DNA of 64,000 bases from Gonocerus acuteangulatus (GCA_946811695.1 OX328132.1:128951372-129015371), one strand, 5' to 3'. Counted from the stretch's first letter, positions 26,306 through 37,120 are shown. Program-made: numbers and translations. The notes: generated from the letters alone by a model not told the origin.

Positions 26306-27514
26306 ATGGAGATGTATTCAAAATATAATCCTAATATAGAAAAACAACAATTTAAACATTTTTTCCCATCGAATAATACCGAATTGAATTTTAATAAAGA
26401 AAATCAGAGAATAGAATTCTTAATCGATGTTGGTGATAATTTTTTAAGTTCCCATTTTCAGTTTGTTATTTCAGGTTCGTTCAATGCCAAAGATGGTGAA
26501 CACTATGGTATGAATTCGGGAACTAAATTAATAGATAATTTTATTCCTTTCTTATTTCGAAGTATAGAAGTGAAAAAACATAACAAATTAATTGATAGAA
26601 TTGAAGATCCAGGTATTATAAGTACTGTAAAACATACGATATCACTGTCTCAAGATGAAACTTTGTCTAAAATGAATGGTGCAGTGAAATGTGATCATAA
26701 ATATGGAAAATTTAATTATTGTGGAACCTTAAACGATTTAGGATTAGGATATTTTGGAGGTATAAACATACCAATATACAAAGGAGGATTTTTAATAACA
26801 TTTCTTAGAAACACTGATGATGACGGGATTTTTCTATCACTTCAAGCAGATGGAAAGTCTTATGCACCTACAGGTAAAATTACAATAACTGATTTTTATT
26901 TACGTGTTCCTATCATAGAGTATTCAACACCTTCAAAAATTGAATTAATTAATGAGATGGACAAGTTTGGTGGAACACAAGAATTTGTATTTAAAACTTG
27001 GGAGTGTATTGAAAAAACTGGTATTATGGGATCAAATTTAAGTTTTGATATAACTAATATTTATAGGAACATTGATAAACCGAAATTCATAATTGTAGGA
27101 TTCCAAACATCGAGAAGAAATGATCAAAAGAAAGATCCTTCTAAATTTGACCATGTTGATGTTAGAAATATTAGAGTTAAAATTAATGAAACATATTATC
27201 CGGAAGAAATGTTAAATTTAGATATTAAAGAGAACAATTATTCATTATTATATGATATGTATAAAGATTATAAAAGGTCTTATATCGGAAATATGAATAT
27301 GCTTTATGATCCTGATGATTTCATAAAAAATAGACCTTTATATGTAATAGATGTTAGAAAAGGACCAATTAATATTTCAAATAGTAAAAATAATATTATT
27401 CTGAATGTTGATTTTCAGAATGTAGTTCCTGGTGGTACAAATATATATGTGATTATTGTTTCTGAGAAAAAGTTGAAATATGATTTTATAAAGAATGATT
27501 TAATAGAAATTTAG
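26306..27514 (+). CDS. Major capsid protein (double jelly roll)
   Basis: 402 aa. The Polinton/adintovirus hexon pattern is clear: FIPFLFRSIEVKKHNKLIDRI near 80-97, PGIISTVKHTISLS, GYFGGINIPIYKGGFLITFLR near 150-170, YLRVPIIEYS, then FIIVGFQTSRRNDQKK near 265-280 and NIRVKINETYYPEEM. The C-terminus has PLYVIDVRKGPINIS and IYVIIVSEKKLKY. It would form the trimeric capsomers of the icosahedral shell together with the penton protein. The start is AATAAATGGAG after a T-rich leader. The gene is intact and closes the plus-strand virion block. Confidence 0.95.
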   Translation: MEMYSKYNPNIEKQQFKHFFPSNNTELNFNKENQRIEFLIDVGDNFLSSHFQFVISGSFNAKDGEHYGMNSGTKLIDNFIPFLFRSIEVKKHNKLIDRIEDPGIISTVKHTISLSQDETLSKMNGAVKCDHKYGKFNYCGTLNDLGLGYFGGINIPIYKGGFLITFLRNTDDDGIFLSLQADGKSYAPTGKITITDFYLRVPIIEYSTPSKIELINEMDKFGGTQEFVFKTWECIEKTGIMGSNLSFDITNIYRNIDKPKFIIVGFQTSRRNDQKKDPSKFDHVDVRNIRVKINETYYPEEMLNLDIKENNYSLLYDMYKDYKRSYIGNMNMLYDPDDFIKNRPLYVIDVRKGPINISNSKNNIILNVDFQNVVPGGTNIYVIIVSEKKLKYDFIKNDLIEI

Positions 27515-28379
27515 AATGACAAATATTTAAGATTTATTTATGTCTCTCAAGACTTTGAAAGTAATGGTTAATTTTTTTATTTTTAATTTTTTCTAAAAAT
27601 GTGCAAAAATACCCCGTATTCTCCTTCCTCTCTCCTTTTGGCTTCAACCTTACTTTGTTCTTTAGTTACCTTTGTACTTCCTTTGGAAGTGTTCAACTCG
27701 TTATTTTTGAGTTGCTTGAGCCCATCACGGACCATCAGGCGTTTATAGCCGTCTGTCAACTTTTCAGGCTTGGTAACTTTTTTTAGATTTTACAAAGTAA
27801 GGTGAGCGTGAGGTATTTTTGAGGAAAATGGCATGCTCTATGAGATCACCGCATGCGTCACATCGTTTCCGGTGTACCTATGGCCATCTCGGTACATCGG
27901 TGATGAGATACATTTGGTTCTCTCACTTTTCCACGTCTGAAATACTATTGACTGTTGTATATATACTAGAATCCTGTATGAATGATGAAACCGAGAACTT
28001 ACGACTTTAATAGTCTATTACTTGTTATTAGATTGTTTATTCCATCCAAGTATTTGTTTGTTATTTAGTTAATAGTTTTAAATTATCAGATTAATCTATT
28101 TTCATTAATTAATATTTAAGAAATTCTCGAAATCAGTCGAAAATTAACAAATAGAAAGGTTGTTAGTTGTTGGTAGTTCAAAAAATCAATACCAGACTGC
28201 AGCAGCAATCAAGCGAGTACACCCACCGGAACCTCCGCCCATATGTGATATCATTCAGATACCCCGCCCCACTTCGATAACAATGGTGGATTTATATAGA
28301 GCATTCTCAGTGTACGAAAATATAATTGTAATAAAGGTTTTTATAAAATTGATTAATTTTATTTGATAAATTTTATTTG
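27515..28379. other. Non-coding, higher-GC segment inside the Polinton
   Basis: 865 bp between the capsid gene and the right TIR with no supported gene. From about 27600 to 28320 the base composition is clearly less AT-rich than in the neighbouring Polinton genes, and open frames are short and overlapping on both strands. A decayed insertion or captured fragment is possible. I found no clear terminal repeats. Confidence 0.5.
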
Positions 28380-29037
28380 TAATAAATGGAAGTATTAAAA
28401 AAGATCCAACGAGTTGGTCAATGTCAAAATACTCCAATAAAGAAACTAACAGAATTGGAATGTGGTCAATCTTATTCAATTAAAGAATTTAAAGAAACTA
28501 TTACAAAATTTGGAAAACGTATAGTTGTTACGTTAAAAGATAAGGAAGATAAATTTCAAGTTTATCTACCAGATAGATTTAATGACAAATTAAATAAAAA
28601 AGATATTCAACAATTAAATTCACAAAAACTATTATTCGTTTATGACGGTTTAAAAGAATTAAATGATGGGAAGAAAATTCATATTATTGACTTCCGAGAA
28701 AATAAAAATGAAAATAGATCTAAATCTAAGAAATCTGAAAGTGATATTGATGATTAAACGTGTATAACAAATGGAAATAATAATTAAATTAATTATATAA
28801 TATTTTTACTTTTTGGGGGTGATCCCAATTTTGTATCGTTTTAAAGAAATATGTTAAAAATATGTATTTTTTTTTATTTGTTAGGTTTTAAAGAAATATG
28901 TTAGAAAATGTATATTTTTTAAAAAAATTAGATGTTTGAGATAAAAATGAAAAATCCTACAAAAATCGACGATCAGGTTTTTTCGGGGAAATAGGGAATT
29001 TTGAAGACTGCGCCAGAAACCCTACTTTACATCTACT
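28380..29037 (-). repeat. Polinton right terminal inverted repeat (658 bp)
   Basis: The reverse complement of 12570-13227. It ends ...CATCTACT at 29037, followed by the duplication ATAATG. Confidence 0.95.
28386..28757 (+). CDS. TIR-encoded conserved Polinton protein, right copy
   Basis: The same 123-residue protein as at 12850-13221, read outward toward the right end. The start is AATAAATGG, but the leader further upstream differs because the repeat begins only 6 bp before ATG. The two copies may therefore be transcribed differently. See the left copy for the domain description. Confidence 0.8.
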   Translation: MEVLKKIQRVGQCQNTPIKKLTELECGQSYSIKEFKETITKFGKRIVVTLKDKEDKFQVYLPDRFNDKLNKKDIQQLNSQKLLFVYDGLKELNDGKKIHIIDFRENKNENRSKSKKSESDIDD

Positions 29038-29079
29038 ATAATGTTCTTCTTCTTCTTCTTCTTCATCCTACGCCCGTCT

Positions 29080-30330
29080 TCAGCTTTTCAGCCATTCGAC
29101 GCCGTACCTCCCAGTAAAGCCGTGCGTGTCATCTCCAGTGTGCGCCTGTAGGGCTGAGCAATGGAAAAGGTGATCCGCCGGCCCGCCCTCCTGGGAGCAC
29201 AGTGGGCAAGTTGGAGAATCTGCTAAACGTATCCTATGTAAATGGGTCTGCAGGTAATCGTGGCCTGTAGTCATCCTAAAGGTAGCCAATGCAATTCCTC
29301 GGGGAAGGGTTGATATTATTCGCTCCCATCTTTTTCCAACTGCAGCATTTCTCCAAGAATCCACAATAGCTGACCTTACACTGGAAGAGATTACGTGGCA
29401 TATATTTGTGAAAGTGACGGGAAGAAGTGGTTGGCTCATTTTGCATCCTTCTTTGGCTAGCCTGTCGGCTTCTTCATTCCCGTATATATTGCAATGGCCA
29501 GGTACCCATTGTAGTCGGATTTCGGTAGCTTCTTGAAGCCTTAAAAGTCTTTCCCTGCATTTTATAATTAGGTCATCATGTTGACAGTCTTGTGAAGTCA
29601 AAGCCTGGAGTGCAGCAGTAGAGTCTGCTAAAAAGACTACTTTTCGCTCGATGCCAAGAGAGATAAGGGCATTAGCTGCTTCGCTTATAGCTGCGACTTC
29701 TCCGTCAAAATTGGTCGTCATTTTCCCTACAGATAAAGCTCCTGAGGTGACAGAAGAATAGTATCCCGCTCCAGTGCCATCTGCTGTCGCTGATCCATCA
29801 GTGTAAATGTGGATCCACTCGGACGATGGGTATATTTCTGTAATTCTTTTGAGTGCGGCTGCTTTCAGGAGTTGAGGAGGGATGTCCACTTTAGGTTTGT
29901 TGATCTCTGGAATTATTGAGTAGGTTGGCAGCTCTCGTATTTCTGAGTAGAACTCGGGTTTTTTGAAACATTGCCTTGCACCAGTTTCAATGTTATATTT
30001 TGCTGCAAGGGCTTGCACGTGTACCATGGATGTAAGCTGGGTTTTCAGTCTTAAGTCGGATGGTCTGTATTGCCTCCAGAAGTTGTCTGACGTCCTATGG
30101 CATCTTTCAAAGAATTTCAGAGTAGTTTTGTCTCGTCGGTACTCAAGAGGTTCGATCTGGGATTGGCATTTGAGAGCAGGTATAGGTGTAGATTTTGCTG
30201 CTCCACAGCAGATTCTCAAGGCATTATTCTTCGCCACATTTCGTTTCTTTTTTGTGGCCTCACTGGATGTGCCAAAGGCTTCACACCCATATTCTATTTG
30301 GATGTGAGAACGTCTTGCGTTGCGCCCCAT
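29080..30330 (-). pseudogene. LINE ORF2 C-terminal part: RNase H and CCHC
   Basis: 416 open codons, but missing the RT catalytic core, so a fragment. RNase H residues are present: D in IYTDGSA, E in NFDGEVAAI, D in FLADSTAAL, and H/D in WVPGHCNIYGNEEADRLAKEG. A C-terminal CPLCSQEGGPADHLFHC knuckle is characteristic of RNase H-bearing arthropod LINEs. The apparent start Met is internal, and the upstream join at about 30330 is a deletion breakpoint. Confidence 0.9.
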
Positions 30331-30690
30331 CTAGTCCCTGCAAGTCTTTTTAGTATGCAAGCCAGAGTAGACATATTTTTATGGAAACCGTCCTTGATGT
30401 GCTGGATAAGTTTTACTACTTGGGTTGTAGTGGACATATTTTTTCGAAAGCCAGCCTGTCCGTCCCTTATTGATCTTCGGCTTTCAAGGAAAATCTGCAA
30501 TCGGTGGTTGATCATTCTCTCAGTCAGCTTACAAAGCACAGAGGTTAGGCTAATCGGTCTGTAGTTTATGGCCTGATTGAAATCCTTTCATTTATTGTGT
30601 ATAGGAATTATCTCAGCTTTTCGCCAGGCATCCGGTGCTCCCTTTTTCCATGTTTCATTTATTGCGCTTAGTATGACCGTTCACACCCTG
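30294..30690 (-). pseudogene. LINE reverse transcriptase N-terminal fragment
   Basis: The minus strand encodes WKKGAPDAWRKAEIIPIH, then INYRPISLTSVLCKLTERM and DGQAGFRKNMSTTTQVV, which are RT blocks 1-2. The frame breaks near 30590, and the RT active site is deleted at about 30350, where the sequence joins the distal part. Confidence 0.85.
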
Positions 30691-31291
30691 TTTACCATGT
30701 CCGGTGACCAATAAAAAAATACAAATATTATGTTTTTGTAGGGGAGGATATAGTAACAGTAGGGTATTCATTCCTGTCCCCGGCAATGATCTGCAAAAAA
30801 AATTGTTTCTCATTTTCAGCTTTTGTGAGAACGTTATTGTAATCCAGCATGAGTTTGACGCCACTTTCAGTAAAGTCATTTACAACAACTATCTTCTCAA
30901 GTTTTTTAATTCCACTCTTGTAACCTGGATCATCCTTCCATGTTCAAGGGTCCTTGTTGAGGAAATCGGTGATAATTGAAAATCTCGCGAAGAAATGTCA
31001 TGTATCAGGAGGATACAAAACAATCGAGGAAAAATCGATTTTTGTGAAGGATGAAAAATCATTTTCTTGGATTACGTAGGTACCTCTTTAGTTGATTTTT
31101 TTCTTCTTTCTCTTCTTCAGCATTGTCTGCTTCCAGCATAACTTGAGCTATATTTGCCTTAACGCTGCACAGTGGGGTATAGGACTGATAGATAATCTTG
31201 GCCAAAAATATTTCTGATGCTTAATTAATTTTCTTTGATTATATAATCTAAAAAATGGGTCATATGTGATTTCAGTAATGGGTTTTTAGGC
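30691..31291. other. Unassigned stretch
   Basis: No repeat family, RNA or supported gene seen. A 91-codon open frame on the plus strand (30704-30979) shows no domain. Confidence 0.4.
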
Positions 31292-31306
31292 AATAATAGG
31301 ATTCTG

Positions 31307-31485
31307 GGGTCTCCCGTGGTCTAGTGGCTAGCGCCTTAAATTCATAAGCGGGAGATGGTGGGTTCGATTCCCACCGGCGCGCCGGCAGGAATTTTCTCAT
31401 CCCACGGCTCATTGGGAAAATTCCTCGCTGCACCTTGGATGTCCGCACTAATGGACTAGACGTCGAAGCGCCGTCAAAAAAAAAT
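31307..31485 (+). mobile_element. tRNA-derived SINE, copy 2
   Basis: Same family as 2415-2610 (GGGTCTCCCGTGGTCTAGTG..., B box GGTTCGATTCCC, end GAAGCGCCGT plus A tail). It has a perfect 15-bp duplication, AATAATAGGATTCTG, at 31292-31306 and 31486-31500. Confidence 0.93.
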
Positions 31486-31599
31486 AATAATAGGATTCTG
31501 TTGTTTTAAATAATTTGTAATTGTTAGGTATAATACGTATAATTTTATAAATTTACTACCAATGTTATCAGATGAGTCACACAAAAGCAGACACGCCTA

Positions 31600-31711
31600 C
31601 ACACACCCACCCACCCACGCGCGCACAAACACCCATACTCAGAAAGTAATGCCAATTTTGAATAAGGATTCTTGTATTTATTTGCACGGGGTGGGAGCTA
31701 GCTTTCTTTTT

Positions 31712-31752
<41 letters not shown>

Positions 31753-31758
31753 TATATA
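31600..31758. repeat. CA-rich low complexity and (TA)n
   Basis: (CACCCACC)-like sequence at about 31600-31640 and (TA)n at about 31720-31748. Confidence 0.8.
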
Positions 31759-31759
31759 T

Positions 31760-33343
31760 CCTTTAATATATGACCAGCTTGAGGATTACCTTCGCAATTG
31801 CATTTGTGTAGCATACAGCAATTGCATTGAGCCAGTAGTAGTATGCAAGTTTTCACTTTTACTCTCTTCGACTCAGTCACTGGATTCTTCGAATCTATAA
31901 AATAATCGCCCATGTCTCATTTTTGCCCTTGCTAACAATAATGTACCCTGAAGTTTTTTTTTGTACAAAAATATCTTCTTTTTTATGTGGTGCTATCCAT
32001 TTTTATTTAAACTGTCATTTGAAACGAGAAAATATGTAGTTTGATTTAATTTATTTGTTTTTTCTGAATAATCTTCATATTTTAAGAAACATTTCTGGGC
32101 AAATTCTAGTTTTTTTTTTGTTTTTGTTTTTTGTGCAGCAGCTGCTGAGGCCATTAGCACATCTAGTTGTTCTTTTTAATTAAGGTTCTTTTATTTAATC
32201 CATGATGTCAAATACATTTTGACTCCGGAAAAGAACAAACATAAGAAATGCATTCGTGAACTATGACTTTAACTGACATGTACACGCACATCCGCGCGAA
32301 TCCGCGATTTCTGATTATATATTCTTAAAGCTGAATACTTCCTTTTAATATTGATATAAAAACAATAGGTTGGAAATGCTTGGAAGTATAACTTTCGAGT
32401 AAAACCTTCGAGTTATGTCAAATTTGACGTTAAAAAGGCTAAAAGATTTTATATATTCTTATGTGGTCAAACTAATTAAAAAATGGCCTAATTATTGCTA
32501 AAAAGCAATAAATGTACTCTCGCTTATCTGCTTCAGAGTGATCCATAACCAAAATTGCAATAAAAATTCCAAACTCGAGAATAATTAATTTTTTACAGAG
32601 ATGCATATACGGAGTAGAGTTAACCAGTCATTTTCCTATTAAAAACTATAGACTTGGTTGTGGTACACCAGGCTTACGGGCAATGTCAGGACAGGGATTA
32701 GCCTTACACGTTGTGCAGAAACTATCCAACTATTTTTAGCAGTAATTAATTTTCGTCTAAGATAACTTTTACAAAATGGACTTTTGGCCAGCATTTCAGG
32801 GCAAAACCCCACTGTGCGCTGTTGGAACATTGCCATCAAATAAGGATATAAGGAAGGCCATAATCCACGGTTTCGGGAACTAAGTTGGAAATGATCTGTT
32901 CAACATTTTTGCAGCAGCCTTATTGATTTCTAGATCAATATCCTGATAACGTATCAGTTGATGCATGAATAGAAAGTCATAATATGGTGTTTCAATTGGG
33001 TCTGTTGATAGAAACCAGGCTCGAACGTACCCTCGCGCAAGAAAAATACATGTTCTTCTTAAAGTATATTTCTTACTATGAGGTACCCGCCATGCAAATC
33101 GGGTTTGCCATCTACCTAGCATGACTGACAGCTCCTGGTACACGAAACGATACTACTTTCTTCCCGTGCCAACGAGTGCGTTTTCAGGAAGCAGGAACAG
33201 ACTGGATTGTTTATCTTTTTATCCAACATTAACAAGAACACGACTAATTTAATTTCCATTACTAGTGCTTACCTGCTCAAAAGTGATTAAAAAATAAAAT
33301 AACTAAAAAAAAAATTATCTAAAAAAATTACTTTCGGACGAAA
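31760..33343. other. Unassigned, possibly intronic or intergenic host DNA
   Basis: No supported gene, RNA or repeat. An 87-codon frame on the minus strand (32880-33143) and a 66-codon frame (32639-32839) are adjacent in different frames, with no recognisable domain. Confidence 0.4.
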
Positions 33344-33354
33344 ATGACAATATT

Positions 33355-33480
33355 TCAAGGTCATTGCGGGTCGCCTTGGAGTTGTTCGATTTACCTAAAA
33401 TTTAGCACAGGTCGTTATTTCGTGGATTGGAACATGATAGGGGGGTGGGAGAGTTATGGTAGCGAATTCCGCACATATCC
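33355..33480 (-). repeat. Diverged inverted copy of the 4064-4594 repeat
   Basis: GCGGGTCGCCTTGGAGTTGT, GATTGGAACATGATAGGGGG and surrounding bases match the reverse complement of 4110-4210 with scattered differences. AAGGGCCACCCTA at 33769-33781 may be its outer part. Confidence 0.65.
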
Positions 33481-34623
33481 CCTCCATTATCCCCACTCCT
33501 TTTCTAAGCTATATAAGGTCCTATCCTTATCAATTCCAGCAGTTAGTCAGTCAATCAGTCAGTCATGTAGTCTTCCAGCCGTCTTCCGTATCATAACTAC
33601 TGCTCCTTCGGCTAGACAGTCAGTCTCTTTCCAGTTATTGTGCACATAGTACTAAATTCTAAATTCTAACCAGTTCATGTAATTAATATTCAATAAATAC
33701 AGTTTTTAAAAAGTGTCTTCTGTAGTTATTGAATTTAACTGAGGTAAACTTCTAGAAAGTTGAAAAATAAGGGCCACCCTATTGCGCAGTTATAATTTTG
33801 AGATCTAAACAACAAGAATGGAAGATGAGACGTCTAGGCGTGAATGTTTAGCCGAATGGTTAGCTTTCTGGATAGACGTCTTCCTAGCTTTCCACATCTC
33901 CTACGGGCTTTTGTATTTTTTGGATTAAATATATTTTTATAGTACGAGTTAATCAATTACTACAAAAAACAGCCGATTTCTGTTGATAGCTACAAAACTT
34001 CTGTGAAAAAAACTTTATAGCAGCTATTACCTTTATAATGAAACCAAAATGGAAGGGGAAGCTTTCTACATAGCTCTTGATGGATAATTGGAGACGATGT
34101 GTCACAAAACGTCCACACGGTAAAGTTTAGCACAAAATTGTCTCCCGTTTCAAATGGAAGATCAATGTTTTGGGATTTTGTAGTATAACTGTCTCCATAC
34201 GAATTGATCTCTCGATTGCCTTCAGACAAGTGCTGGACTGTATGTAGACATTTTCTAGATAAAGAAAATCGTTCGAATGTGTATCGATGGTGTAACAGTC
34301 CAACTTTAGAGGATTGGTAAAAACCAGGTGTCAAAAATAATTGTTAATATTCATTTTAAAAAAGTATTTATTAACCATTTACTTTTATTTTCATTTTGAA
34401 AAAGTAAAAGTAATAAAATAACTTTCTGGGTTTAAACTGTTTTTTAAAACGTTTTTTTTTTTAACATATAAAATAAAATCTTTTTTTAAACAGTTAAATT
34501 TTAACTTTTCCGTTAAAACAATAACTGTTTTGATCCCTGGTAAAAACTGTTGAGGGATTGATTTCTGATCTTTCTGAATGAAATAGGAATGGTTTAGAAA
34601 ACATATAACTAAATATTACTTAC

Positions 34624-34763
34624 AGAATTGCTGTGCAAATCAGACACTGAAGCTGCCTAACTCTTTTCTTGTATGCCCTGTTGGGATCCGTCATGAAGAC
34701 GTAGGGCACATGTTCCTCTGCACCCCTAAGCGGGGTTTTCTCGTTCACACCCATACCCAATAT
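34624..34763 (-). CDS. Candidate host coding exon (internal, 140 nt)
   Basis: On the minus strand a pyrimidine/T-rich acceptor (TTTGTTTGTTTCAG) precedes, and a consensus donor (GTAAGTAAT) follows, a segment that is open in one frame only; the other two frames have early stops. The frame gives 46 codons plus 2 nt, with EEHVPYVFMTDPNRAYKKR and LICTAIL. I do not recognise the family. The base composition is more balanced than the flanks. Neighbouring exons were not found, so the gene would have introns extending through the surrounding repeats. Confidence 0.55.
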
Positions 34764-35538
34764 CTGAAACAAACAAACAGAAATCAATGTGCTACAAAGA
34801 TTGTGCTTGAGACCGTTTATTCACACGTTTTGAAATTCTATTGTGTGGGCCATATCTTTTTTGGACACTAATGCATCGGCTCAAATACGAATATGTACCA
34901 CGCAACGTTCTGTCTCAGTATGAGAGTACTTGGAGCAGACTTCATACAAAGTCTTGCTTTAGACTACACAATTGTTTGATACATATTCTTCATATAAAAC
35001 CTATGTAATAGCAATTTTAATTTCATAATATTGTTGTTTTAAGCAGTTTCTTGCGGTGCTTTTATATGCTGTTGTTTACGATGCAGCTATTAATAAACTA
35101 TATGCTAAGATGGCGCCTCGTGTCGTATTAAATGTGGCTCATTGAGATATTTCAAGGTGACTCGTCGCTATTCATAATCCCAACAAGAAGTTAATCATTT
35201 TGTATGAAGTGTGGTGGAGAATGATGAGAAAGGCTAGACGAGGCCTTGGCCCTGGCTCAAGATAGCTTTTTCTTCGGTGAACTATGGCACGTTATGTGTA
35301 TATTTTTATATTGCATTATTTTACCTTATTTTTTGTCTATATATTTACATTATATTATGGGTCTATTAAGTGTGGATATATTGGCATGGCTCTTATCTCC
35401 AAAGCTCCGAAGAGTCTCAATAAATAAATAAAAAAGTATGTTTATAGTGAAGAGTTAAAAATATTTTCCGAAAAATATGTTTGTATGTAATAGTATATTA
35501 TATGTATATGTTACGTATACTACTTGCTTACATTATTG

Positions 35539-35540
<2 letters not shown>

Positions 35541-35587
<47 letters not shown>
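35541..35587. repeat. (TA)n microsatellite
   Basis: Pure TA run. Confidence 0.95.
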
Positions 35588-35593
<6 letters not shown>

Positions 35594-36321
35594 TTACATT
35601 ACATGATATTAATTATTTTGAGTATATATTATGTTTATATCAAACATAACATGTAATTATTATTTTTGCATTTGAATCAGAAGGTGCACATTATTATCAG
35701 CCATCGGTGGAATATTCATGTCTCTCTAGGGGACAATGACAACAAAATATTAAACTGCGTTCAAATGAGTTGGTATAATCCATTGTTGCTTAGGTAATGT
35801 AGTATAGAGTCTATGTGTTGGCTATCTTCACTTCACAAACCGCATAAGTCGTAGGATATGTTCAGGTTACATTGTCCCATCCACTCTGTGAGTAAATGTT
35901 TTATCGTAAGAATAGTATTACATATTCCACATTATGGCTGTTCTTGCCTCGTCATTAAATAACTGTGAGTAAGTCGCGAATGGCCAATCCTTAAGCGTGT
36001 CAAAACCACTTCATCTCTTCGTTTCCCACGGAAACTGGATGGCCATTCTTTGATATGTAAGAGACTCAAGAAGAAGTTGGAACTCATGTAGCCGATGGGA
36101 AGTGTCGGAGTATTAATTCTATTTCGCTCACCAGGATTATTATGAGAGATTCAATTATTATTTTTGCATCCCAATTGCAACTCATAGTATTTTTTATATA
36201 ACATCATTAGTTCTATATGTTAGTAAATGGACTATTTCCTTTGTGAAGTTACAAACCTAATAGTATACATCAACGAAAAAGCATAAAATAATATAACTAA
36301 ATTCTTTACTTCATTTTTAGA

Positions 36322-36564
36322 TTATTCCAATCCAAAGTCCTAAGAACAACAGCCAATGCTCAGTTCTACGTTTACAGCCTCAACCTCCATAAATACCTCA
36401 ATATTCCACTCGTTAAAGATGTTGTATTGTCCAGATTCCAACTTTTCCACCCTAAACTTTCCACTCATCAAAATCCTGAAGTCCTCTCCCAATCAAGCGT
36501 CACCCACCCACTCCCTCCACCAAGGCGACTAAGAAGACAGTGGCCCAGAGATTTGATGCAGTGA
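36322..36564 (+). pseudogene. C-terminal fragment of a Jockey-type LINE ORF2
   Basis: The plus frame encodes FQSKVLRTTANAQFYVYS, then HKYLNIPLVKDVV, FHPKLSTHQNP and RLRRQWPRDL before TGA. This is the characteristic post-RT tail of Jockey-clade elements (FQSK.LR....A......LH..L.IP.V...I). It is 5'-truncated, with no start. Confidence 0.8.
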
Positions 36565-36633
36565 CCAAGTGAAGTGATAAAAATGAACTGAACATTTCCA
36601 TAAAGTTCTTCTACTTAGTGTCATCTGTAAAGC

Positions 36634-36775
36634 GTGTTTTAGCATTGTTCCTCCCTCCCTGCATAGGGAGGGGACGCGCTTATAAGGTGACGCTATCCGG
36701 AAGTGCCGACACGAACATTTCATGTTTCAGATCCCTTAGATCAATAATATAATGGTGGCTCCAATTTGTATATAT
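36634..36775 (+). repeat. Family A terminal part, interrupted
   Basis: TTTTAGCATTGTTCCTCCC hairpin end through GTATATATA. The matching inner part resumes at 38849-39030 beyond the nested insertions. Confidence 0.8.
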
Positions 36776-37046
36776 ACAGGGTGTCCCCAAAAACGGTCGA
36801 ATTTCAGGAATCGATTTAGAATGAAAAAAGAAATAAAAAAAGTCCTTTGCATATTTATCGTTTTCCAAGAAAAAAATCAAAGAACGAAAACACAATTGTG
36901 AATAGAAATTCTTTCATAATCCTATATAAAAATAATTAAAAGTATATGTTTTATCTTCCTTCTTTATATAGTGCACGTTTGGGTTTTGAACCTTGGGTCC
37001 TCCAGATCGTCAGTCGAGTGCTCTACCACTGAGCTAAACTCACCCC

Positions 37047-37048
<2 letters not shown>
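36776..37048. other. Partial element end plus tRNA-like sequence
   Basis: ACAGGGTGTCCCCAAAAACG at 36776 resembles the terminus of the 37117 element, but I see no partner end. A tRNA-like block follows. Confidence 0.4.
36971..37046 (-). tRNA. tRNA-like sequence (probable pseudogene or SINE head)
   Basis: The minus strand has TTTAGCTCAGTGGTAGAGC (A box and D arm) and GGTTCAAAACC (B box), 36 nt apart. The T stem pairs poorly and no matching acceptor stem is seen, so a functional tRNA is unlikely. GAC could be the anticodon. Confidence 0.4.

Positions 37049-37116
<68 letters not shown>

Positions 37117-37120
<4 letters not shown>

Larger units (their letters stand above)
12570..29037. mobile_element. 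Polinton/Maverick element, complete (adintovirus-like)
   Basis: 16,468 bp. The ends are inverted repeats beginning 5'-AGTAGATGTAAAGTAGGG. The flanking duplication is ATAATG at 12564-12569 and 29038-29043. A 6-bp duplication and AG...CT ends are the Polinton norm. The inside encodes PolB, rve integrase, FtsK/HerA-type ATPase, adenain-like protease, double-jelly-roll major capsid and penton proteins, all open. It is more AT-rich than the DNA on either side. By content it is a virus able in principle to form capsids. Virion formation is inferred, not shown. Confidence 0.97.
29044..30690 (-). mobile_element. Decayed non-LTR retrotransposon (RNase H-bearing, I/R1/LOA-like)
   Basis: On the minus strand it runs from a truncated RT fragment (about 30690) to a (GAA)n tail at about 29044-29066, directly beside the Polinton duplication. 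RT is partly deleted, while the RNase H and C-terminal zinc part are open. Confidence 0.85.

Noticed and set aside
28255..28366. Promoter or gene just left of the right TIR (TATATA then TCAGT)
   Set aside because: Spacing between the TATA-like and initiator-like words is too short, and no conserved ORF uses it other than the TIR gene further on.
32639..33143. Two adjacent minus-strand frames
   Set aside because: Different frames, no recognisable family and no splice or start evidence.
33990..34334. 114-codon minus-strand frame with a possible donor (AAAG/GTAATA)
   Set aside because: No recognised domain, weak acceptor, and its phase does not follow the candidate exon at 34624-34763; insufficient for a gene call.
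35246..35431. 61-codon plus-strand frame ending near AATAAATAAATAAA
   Set aside because: Looks like a non-coding 3' tail of a mobile element or transcript; no protein similarity recognised.
36971..37046. Functional tRNA-Val
   Set aside because: A and B boxes are present, but the T stem and acceptor stem do not pair; treated as tRNA-like only.
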